From: an uncultured Rhizobiaceae group bacterium
Lineage (GTDB): Bacteria; Pseudomonadota; Alphaproteobacteria; Rhizobiales; Rhizobiaceae
DNA: 32,791 nucleotides
Reading direction: 5' to 3'
Assembly (NCBI GenBank): GCA_937944165.1
Contig: CALDZF010000206.1
Span: forward strand, 1 to 32,791
Position numbers and translations under genes: made by a program. Positions 8,303 to 15,067 of the stretch are shown here, in pieces. Under the pieces are notes generated by a model. The model saw nothing but the letters and a program-made list of their open reading frames with translations. It searched no databases and was not told the DNA's origin. The number at the start of each line of letters is the position of its first letter. Position 1 is the stretch's first letter.

Positions 8303-9346
8303 TTATTCCCTCCCGATTTTTAATGGCAAATTGGTTAAAAGATTTTGCGGCTTCATAATCAACTTGCGTCCTTCACTCATTGCCATTCCTAAATATACAT
8401 TCTTTCCTTGCATCGTGTCTATAACGTCGCTTTCATAAAGAAACTCAATTCGGTAAAGCGCAAGAATTCTAAATAACTCAGCTTCGCTTACACTTTCATT
8501 ATTGTAAAGTGCATTTAAAATTCGCGTTGCTTCCAAATCAAGACCAACATGCCATGACCACTTTTCATCACGAATAGATTTCATTGCTTGAATGCGAGTT
8601 TTAGCTCCTAAAAAATGCATAATCCATTTTTCAATTACCCGGCCAAGTGCATCTTGTGCTGGTTGCGTAAACCTAAAATCAATGGCCATATCAAATTGAT
8701 CTGAACGCTGCCAATATTTGGCCTTGTTATCATCCGTCATAACATCAAGGGAAATTTCACGCGCAGGCGTACCGCTTTCGGCTAATAATTGCCCTAACCC
8801 GCCAAACCCTGATTGCGAACGCATCTCGACAATTTCCTGGTCAGCAAGCATCAACTCATCTTCGCCTGTTGTCACCGCTTGCTCTCGGAAAAATAGTTCA
8901 CTAGCACGCAATTGCATTGGATCATCTTCATCAGCAAGTATATTTCTCAAAATCAAATGCACCATCTGGTCAATAAAGACTGGCGGGATTGTAATTGACC
9001 CTGATTGAAAAAGTGAAGCATACGCCCCTTCAATCGTACCATGAGACGCAAGCAAATCTCGAAAACCCAACATAAAACGATAGTTATCTGCTGCATCACT
9101 ATCTTTAATCGAAGTTATTTCACTTGTTGAAACTTTAGCAAACGGATCATCCATAAGTTTTTCAAATAAGGCATATTCATACTGACAGGATTCTTCTATC
9201 GGGTGAATTTCAGGCCTGGTAAAATAAGCACGCAAATAATCAGTTGTAACTTTTAACCATCCATTTTCATCTCGCTCAACCAAATGAAACCCGGCAGATT
9301 TCCAAAAACCGTTTTTATCATCAGACATTAATCTACAATCTCCCAA
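8303..9346 (-). CDS. DUF6352-like protein of unknown function in FDH locus
   Basis: 347-aa soluble ORF overlapping the upstream gene. Family name assigned from recalled gene order and sequence style in alphaproteobacterial FDH loci; not checked by search. Confidence 0.6.
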   Translation of the reverse strand: MGDCRLMSDDKNGFWKSAGFHLVERDENGWLKVTTDYLRAYFTRPEIHPIEESCQYEYALFEKLMDDPFAKVSTSEITSIKDSDAADNYRFMLGFRDLLASHGTIEGAYASLFQSGSITIPPVFIDQMVHLILRNILADEDDPMQLRASELFFREQAVTTGEDELMLADQEIVEMRSQSGFGGLGQLLAESGTPAREISLDVMTDDNKAKYWQRSDQFDMAIDFRFTQPAQDALGRVIEKWIMHFLGAKTRIQAMKSIRDEKWSWHVGLDLEATRILNALYNNESVSEAELFRILALYRIEFLYESDVIDTMQGKNVYLGMAMSEGRKLIMKPQNLLTNLPLKIGRE

Positions 9347-9804
9347 ACCTTCGTATGCACAGGTTCACTGGGTGGTTGCACTATGCGAAATTCTTCTCGT
9401 ATTTCTCCAGTATCATCAAAATATCGCCCTATCGCAAAAATGGTGTTGATCGGTGCATCCTCACACATTTCGACAACAAAGCTCGTTTCTTGTTGAGCAA
9501 CTTTCATTGCAGCATCCATATCAGGAGCGCCAAAATCACTCATAAATCTTTGCGCCAGTATGTTTGTAATAGCTTCAAAATCATCTTGCACAATGTCTGC
9601 AACACTGACAAATGTTGAAAATCCAAAACTTGAAATTGATAAAAACCCATTACTGAACGCTTGTTTAGCTTTACCCTTCAAGTCAGTTTTTTGCGCACCA
9701 GAAAAACAAAAGCCGCCTGGAATAGCCCACTCATCTGGCATAGCTGCCAAATCAAATACATTATTATCAGATGGGTCAAAGCGTATGGTTTTAAGAAACT
9801 TCAT
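9328..9804 (-). CDS. DUF6505-like protein of unknown function in FDH locus
   Basis: 158-aa ORF, MKFLKTIRFDPSDNNVFDLAAMPDEWAIPGGFCFSG. Overlaps both neighbours (translational coupling). Confidence 0.6.
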   Translation of the reverse strand: MKFLKTIRFDPSDNNVFDLAAMPDEWAIPGGFCFSGAQKTDLKGKAKQAFSNGFLSISSFGFSTFVSVADIVQDDFEAITNILAQRFMSDFGAPDMDAAMKVAQQETSFVVEMCEDAPINTIFAIGRYFDDTGEIREEFRIVQPPSEPVHTKVWEIVD

Positions 9805-10529
9805 TTAAAGCTACCCATTGAGTTTCCAAGCACTTCGATAGTATCAAGCGAACGCATTTCATCATTGAATTTAACAAGTGCATTACCGCTTTCATCCAAT
9901 CCCAAATACTCGTTTTCTGACAACCCAGATATTAATTTATCGTCCTTGGAAAACCGCCCAACCCACTGGTCATGAATAGGCTTAAACCCCTCTTCACTCC
10001 AGGTATGTATCCAGTTAAGCAAATGACGAGACGTTGATTCCAATAATTGCGTTCTGGAGATATCACCACACCCCTCATCCCACATTGTAGTGCGCCAGGC
10101 TTCTTCTCCAGGGTCGTTGATGAATTTTTCTGGTTTCATTGATATATCAAGCGATACAATCATCCAATCAGGCAACTCTGCAGTAGATGTTTCGCTTAAT
10201 GCCAATCCACAAAGGCCAATTTGTGCTTCATTCAATAAAATAACATTTGGCCATTGATAATTTATAGCAACCTCTGGTGGGCATAATGTTCCAGCGGCAT
10301 CACCAAAAGCGACCATTGCAACATAAAGCATCTCCCCACATCGTGAAACATCAACTTCAGGCTCAAGCACAAGTGCAAAACGCAGATTATATTGATCATC
10401 TGACCAAATTAGATCACCAGCACTAAACTCACCTTTTAAAACATGCGCTTTTGCATGTTTTAAAGGTGACTTACCAGAAGCAATTCGATGCCCTTTTAAC
10501 AAAGGAGGAAAAGTAGGAGCTTGTATCAT
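9801..10529 (-). CDS. Biotin/lipoate protein ligase-like protein with DUF4444-type C-terminus
   Basis: Layout matches the BPL_LplA_LipB_2 + DUF4444 family: FPPLLKG..., PPEVAINYQWPNVILLNEAQIGLCGLAL, C-terminal WSEEGFKPIHDQW. Overlaps the DUF6505-like gene. Confidence 0.72.
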   Translation of the reverse strand: MIQAPTFPPLLKGHRIASGKSPLKHAKAHVLKGEFSAGDLIWSDDQYNLRFALVLEPEVDVSRCGEMLYVAMVAFGDAAGTLCPPEVAINYQWPNVILLNEAQIGLCGLALSETSTAELPDWMIVSLDISMKPEKFINDPGEEAWRTTMWDEGCGDISRTQLLESTSRHLLNWIHTWSEEGFKPIHDQWVGRFSKDDKLISGLSENEYLGLDESGNALVKFNDEMRSLDTIEVLGNSMGSFK

Positions 10530-10531
10530 CT

Positions 10532-10723
10532 TTAAGAAATATCAATATCACCTTCAACAACATGATTCAGATCCGTACCTTCTGCTGTCAGAACAACTTT
10601 TACGCTAAGTTTATCCTTTCCGCTTAAATCAGCTTCACGGACAATACGCTCAATTTCCTGCTGAGAAGTTACACCGACCTGTTTCAGGAATTTACGCATA
10701 GACATATTAAATTCTTCACTCAT
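10532..10723 (-). CDS. DUF6494-like 63-aa protein
   Basis: MSEEFNMSMRKFLKQVGVTSQQEIERIVREADLSGK...; overlaps the stop of the protease gene by 1 bp. Confidence 0.65.
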   Translation of the reverse strand: MSEEFNMSMRKFLKQVGVTSQQEIERIVREADLSGKDKLSVKVVLTAEGTDLNHVVEGDIDIS

Positions 10724-11688
10724 TATTTTTTCCTTTGGTTTGCTGGAATGATTAATTCAAGTCTTTCATTATTTCTTAAAATATCAACTTTAATGCTTTT
10801 ATCATTGCCAACCAAAACAACAATCGCCTCATAACTTCCTGCACGTTTTATTCTTTTGTCATCAGCATAGTAGATTATATCGCCACTCTTTATGCCAGCT
10901 TTTTCTTCACTGGAGTTCTTTTCCATGCGCATTACTTCTGCACCAACCAAGCCACCCTCAGCACTAGGTTTCGCCGGCCTTAGCAAAAGACCCGACTTTC
11001 TCAATGTAACAATTTTATCATCTAAATAGTCGTTTAATAAAACGTTTAACAGCTCCACAGAAACTGCAAAATTAACACCAATATTTGCATCAGATTGTCG
11101 TGTAAAAATCGCTGATAGCATACCGACTAAATGACCATTAACATCGACTAAAGCCCCACCTGACATGCCAGGATTTACAGAAGCATCTGTTTGAACAAAG
11201 TCTTCTATTTTATTAAACCCAACGCCTGACACATTTTTTGCTGAGATAACACCACAGGTAATTGACACATCTAATCCAAAACTGTTGCCAATTGCACAAG
11301 CTCTGTCTGCTAAGGCATAATTATCAGAAAACTGAATAGGTGACATTTTTTTATTAATTTTTAAAAATGCAATATCTGTTTGAGGGTTACGCATCACAAT
11401 AGAGGCTTTTAAAACTTCCCCATTCACAGTTCTTATATTAGCTGTTTTTGCAGGACCAAGAACGTGGTCTGCTGTAGCAATTAATCCAGTTAAGATAACA
11501 ACACCAGAACCTTCTGGTTCTTCGTTTCGTAAAAAACCTGATGGCCAATCAGGCAAAACACTAACAACAGAGTGGCTAGCACACTCAAGAGTCATTTTAC
11601 ATTCAAGCAACTGACCCTTATTTAATGTTTTTGCTTGAAGGGGCAAAACATATAATAAATTGAGTATGAAATAGAGGAATATCCTCAA
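10723..11688 (-). CDS. Periplasmic trypsin-like serine protease with PDZ domain (HtrA/DegP-like)
   Basis: Signal peptide; catalytic triad candidates H in IATADHVLG, D in NPQTDIAFLKI, S in VNPGMSGGALVD; C-terminal PDZ-like AGIKSGDIIYYADDKRI. TTG start. Confidence 0.85.
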   Translation of the reverse strand: MRIFLYFILNLLYVLPLQAKTLNKGQLLECKMTLECASHSVVSVLPDWPSGFLRNEEPEGSGVVILTGLIATADHVLGPAKTANIRTVNGEVLKASIVMRNPQTDIAFLKINKKMSPIQFSDNYALADRACAIGNSFGLDVSITCGVISAKNVSGVGFNKIEDFVQTDASVNPGMSGGALVDVNGHLVGMLSAIFTRQSDANIGVNFAVSVELLNVLLNDYLDDKIVTLRKSGLLLRPAKPSAEGGLVGAEVMRMEKNSSEEKAGIKSGDIIYYADDKRIKRAGSYEAIVVLVGNDKSIKVDILRNNERLELIIPANQRKK

Positions 11689-11693
11689 GGTTT

Positions 11694-11825
11694 TTAATCC
11701 AAACGAACTGAATTATTTTGAGAAACAAATGCCTCATCTGCTGTTGTAGCTTGTGTGCCTAATACAACCCATGAAACTGCACTTATAACAATCATCGCTA
11801 CAATGCCTAAAATAACAGCTTTCAT
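11694..11825 (-). CDS. 43-aa single-pass membrane protein (not in supplied ORF track)
   Basis: Reverse-strand translation MKAVILGIVAMIVISAVSWVVLGTQATTADEAFVSQNNSVRLD*, with SD AAGGAAG upstream of ATG. Fills the gap between the protease and WD40-cytochrome genes. Confidence 0.72.
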   Translation of the reverse strand: MKAVILGIVAMIVISAVSWVVLGTQATTADEAFVSQNNSVRLD

Positions 11826-11853
11826 TATATATTCTTCCTTATATTCACAGGCA

Positions 11854-13188
11854 CTATTGCGCCTTTGTAGCTTCTTTTAAAAAGCGGATTAAGTCATCCC
11901 GCCGCTCTATTTTCTTTAATCGTTGAACAGGCATTTTAGTTCCTGGCAGCATAACATCAGGTCCATCATCAAACAAACGGGCAATTGTGTCTTCATCCCA
12001 TATTACATCAGTTTCCAATAAAGCTTTAGAATAATTATAGCCTGCAAGAGTTCCTGCCTTGCGTCCAAAAACATCATAAAGTGTTGGCCCTGCTCTATTG
12101 GCGCCATCAGGTGTTAGCGTATGACAAACACTGCACTTGCGACGAAATTCCAATTCGCCCAAGTCTTTTGTATCACGCACTTGAAACCGCCTTGGAAATT
12201 CAGAACGGTTTTGTTGAATTTTATTGGGTGAAATTTGCCAGCGCGAGGCAAAATCATCCAAACCGACATGATAAATTTGGTTAGTGCCTGATACAAAATC
12301 AAAATCCCATATGGGGCCAAAAGTTACCTCATTATTTTCAATAACCTTGCCAGAAGAAGCTGCAAAAACCTCTATCCATCCAGAACCATCACCATAGGCA
12401 GCCAATGCTTTATCAGATGATAATTTGACACTTTGTATGGGGCGTTCACGCTTGGCAATTTCTTGTATCTTTTCAGCTTTTTCAATACCAACGATTGCTA
12501 CAGCGCCATCAATTGCGCCAAACAAAACGCGGTCATCATCTAATAATACAATCGAATTTATACCCCAGCCATGACGGTATATGGGACGTATCATTTCTTG
12601 TTTTTCTACATCCCACTCCAGTATTTGACCATCAACGGCACCAGAATAAAGTTTTTTACTATCCTTTGAAAAGCTTACCGTATTTACATTACCACGATGG
12701 CCTGAAAGAACTGCCAGTTCTTTTCTTGTCTCAAGGTTATAAAGACGAACCGTTTCATCCCATCTTGCAACTGCTGCAAGCCTACCATCTTTACTCACAT
12801 CAACATCAAGTACCTTATCAACAGGCGCATCAATACGAGTAATCAACTTACCAGAATTCAAATCCCAAATGCCGAGCGAACCATCATCACTTACAGAAAT
12901 CGCTTCATTTCTGGTTGGTACAAAAACAACATCATTAACCGCTGCATCATGGCCATCTAAACGGTTTAAAAGCTCAGCACCCTCTTCGCCAATTTTCCAA
13001 TGGATAATTGAATAATCAAATGATGCCGTTAAAACATGTTCACCATCAGCGGCAATGCTAATTGCCTTGATAGGCCCACCATGACCTTTGAGTGTATCTG
13101 GCAGTTCTTGTGCATGGGCTGAGAAAAAACAAATCCCCACCAGCAAAAAGCCAGAGAGGATTCTTTTTAAATTCAAAGTTTCAATCAT
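11854..13188 (-). CDS. Periplasmic WD40 beta-propeller fused to C-terminal cytochrome c domain
   Basis: Signal peptide (LKRILSGFLLVGICFFSAHAQ), several WD repeats (LKGHGGPIKAISIAADGEHVLTASFDYSIIHW...), C-terminal haem motif CSVCH with candidate distal Met in PGTKMPVQRL. ATG 13188 preferred over the TTG 13206 implied by the ORF track. Confidence 0.87.
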   Translation of the reverse strand: MIETLNLKRILSGFLLVGICFFSAHAQELPDTLKGHGGPIKAISIAADGEHVLTASFDYSIIHWKIGEEGAELLNRLDGHDAAVNDVVFVPTRNEAISVSDDGSLGIWDLNSGKLITRIDAPVDKVLDVDVSKDGRLAAVARWDETVRLYNLETRKELAVLSGHRGNVNTVSFSKDSKKLYSGAVDGQILEWDVEKQEMIRPIYRHGWGINSIVLLDDDRVLFGAIDGAVAIVGIEKAEKIQEIAKRERPIQSVKLSSDKALAAYGDGSGWIEVFAASSGKVIENNEVTFGPIWDFDFVSGTNQIYHVGLDDFASRWQISPNKIQQNRSEFPRRFQVRDTKDLGELEFRRKCSVCHTLTPDGANRAGPTLYDVFGRKAGTLAGYNYSKALLETDVIWDEDTIARLFDDGPDVMLPGTKMPVQRLKKIERRDDLIRFLKEATKAQ

Positions 13189-13206
13189 CGGTCTAAAACC
13201 TGACAA

Positions 13207-14304
13207 CTATTCCGCGGGATGAGGCTTGCTCGCTAAGCGGTTTTCTTCGTCCATTTCTTCAACCCAAAGAGAATGGTGTTCCATTGCCCAATTTTCATCA
13301 ACTTCGCCAGAAGTCATTGCATCAAGCGCACCTTCCATTCCTACAGAGCCAATATAAATATGAGCGATGATAACAACGATCATAAAGACTGCCATTATCG
13401 TATGCCAAGTTGCTTGTAGTTGTTGTTCTTGGATAGCACCAATATTCGTAGCAAATTCAGTTCCAAATATACTATTTGAAATTGCCGCTGTATCTGCCAT
13501 CATTGTTGTTGTAAATGGGTTTAGTAGCGCCCATCCAGACATTGAAATTGAAACGCCACATAAAATTACAATCCAGAAGATAATCTTTTGGCCTGCATTA
13601 AATTTCTTGGCGGGAGGATGACCTTTACCAATCATTCCGCCACCTTTTAATATCCAAACAAGATCATGACGATTTGGGATGTTATGAACAATCCACAATA
13701 CAGCAACCAACACCAAAGCTACCATGAATGCAAAACCAACATAGTTATGAACAAACTTACCAAAAATTGTAATGGTTGAAAAAGCACTTGCGCCAATTAC
13801 AGGTAACAATACGGTTTTGCCGAAGATTAAGTTTAACCCGCTTAAGGCCAAAACAATAAAACTGGAAGCAAGCAGCCAATGCGAGCCACGTTCTAATAAT
13901 GTAAAACGCGTAATCGTTCTGCCAGACGCACCTTTCGAAATTTTCATGCGTCCGCGTAATGCAAAAAATACCGATAGTAAAAGTAAAATACCAAGAATTG
14001 CCCAAGCAGAATATCGTGGTAACGGGCCATTTCTCATTTGGCGCCATTCTTCACCTTGACTTTGTATCATCAAGCCAGATCCAGCATTTTGGCCAGCAAC
14101 AGTACCTTGACCGCCTTTACGAATTTGCCGCCAAAGCTCTGCATCAGACGATGACCCACTGGTTGTATTACCTGGCACAGCGCCTTCAACTGGTGCTCCA
14201 TTATCGTTGGATTGCGCGTAACTAGGTGTTAAAACTGTAAGCATAGAAACGACAACCAACATGGTTGCAAAAAGAATAGTTAGAAATGACTTCGCCAATT
14301 TCAT
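13207..14304 (-). CDS. fdhC: Formate dehydrogenase gamma subunit (cytochrome b556, FdoI/FdhC-like)
   Basis: C-terminal cytochrome b TM core (RFTLLERGSHWLLASSFIVLALSGLNLIFGK...FGKFVHNYVGFAF...WHTIMAVFMIVVIIAHIYIGSVGMEGALDAM) with an N-terminal signal peptide and periplasmic extension. Confidence 0.9.
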   Translation of the reverse strand: MKLAKSFLTILFATMLVVVSMLTVLTPSYAQSNDNGAPVEGAVPGNTTSGSSSDAELWRQIRKGGQGTVAGQNAGSGLMIQSQGEEWRQMRNGPLPRYSAWAILGILLLLSVFFALRGRMKISKGASGRTITRFTLLERGSHWLLASSFIVLALSGLNLIFGKTVLLPVIGASAFSTITIFGKFVHNYVGFAFMVALVLVAVLWIVHNIPNRHDLVWILKGGGMIGKGHPPAKKFNAGQKIIFWIVILCGVSISMSGWALLNPFTTTMMADTAAISNSIFGTEFATNIGAIQEQQLQATWHTIMAVFMIVVIIAHIYIGSVGMEGALDAMTSGEVDENWAMEHHSLWVEEMDEENRLASKPHPAE

Positions 14305-14360
14305 GGCTTCTCTCCCCTGATACTAAGCAAATGCTAGTACCTATTTGGCTTATAATTATT

Positions 14361-14395
14361 TTAGATAAAAAAGGCGGCAAATGTCTTCGCCGCCT
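14361..14395 (-). terminator. Rho-independent terminator/attenuator between FDH beta and gamma genes
   Basis: On the minus strand: AGGCGGC-GAAGACATTT-GCCGCCT-TTTTATCTAA, a perfect 7-bp GC-rich stem followed by a T-tract. Confidence 0.75.
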
Positions 14396-14456
14396 CGATT
14401 AACAAAGTAAAATATCAATACTGCGTAGTAATTGCAGCATTGATTTTTAACGAGGC

Positions 14457-15053
14457 TTATCCACCAGTCTTCTGGCCGTAGGCAGTACCCCAACCCCATG
14501 CACCAGCACCGAAACCACGTGCAACCACGCGCTCACGATAAACAGCAGAGACCACGTCACCGTCACCAGCAAGAAGTGCTTTTGTCGAACACATCTCTGC
14601 ACAAAGTGGCAATTTACCTTCCGCAAGACGGTTACGCCCATATTTCTGGAATTCAACCTGAGACTCATCCTCTTCAGGTCCACCAGCACAGAAAGTACAT
14701 TTATCCATCTTGCCGCGTGAACCGAAATTTGAAGCCTGCGGGAACTGTGGCGCACCAAATGGGCAAGCATAGAAGCAATACCCACATCCGATACATAAAT
14801 CCTTGGAGTGGAGAACCACACCATCTTCTGTATCGTAGAAGCAATCCACAGGACAAACAGCCTTACAAGGCGCATCCGAACAATGCATACATGCAACAGA
14901 GATTGAGCGCTCGCCTGGCTTGCCATCATTGATGGTTACAACCCGGCGGCGGTTCACCCCCCACGGTACTTCATGCTCATTTTTACAAGCCGTAACACAA
15001 GCATTACACTCGATACAGCGTTCAGCATCACAAAGAAACTTCATTCTAGCCAT
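14457..15053 (-). CDS. fdhB: Formate dehydrogenase beta subunit (4Fe-4S ferredoxin-type)
   Basis: CIECNACVTACKNEHEVPWGVNRRRVVTINDGKPGERSISVACMHCSDAPCKAVCPVDC...CIGCGYCFYACPFGAPQFP, typical FDH-type iron-sulfur subunit. Confidence 0.93.
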   Translation of the reverse strand: MARMKFLCDAERCIECNACVTACKNEHEVPWGVNRRRVVTINDGKPGERSISVACMHCSDAPCKAVCPVDCFYDTEDGVVLHSKDLCIGCGYCFYACPFGAPQFPQASNFGSRGKMDKCTFCAGGPEEDESQVEFQKYGRNRLAEGKLPLCAEMCSTKALLAGDGDVVSAVYRERVVARGFGAGAWGWGTAYGQKTGG

Positions 15054-15067
15054 AGTATAATCCTCCC

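Noticed and set aside
12495-12842. 115-aa plus-strand ORF antisense to the WD40-cytochrome gene
   Set aside because: Shadow ORF; no family motif, His/Gln/Leu-rich antisense composition.
14447-14929. 160-aa minus-strand ORF overlapping FDH beta
   Set aside because: Alternative frame of the strongly supported fdhB gene; low-complexity basic translation with no recognisable motif.
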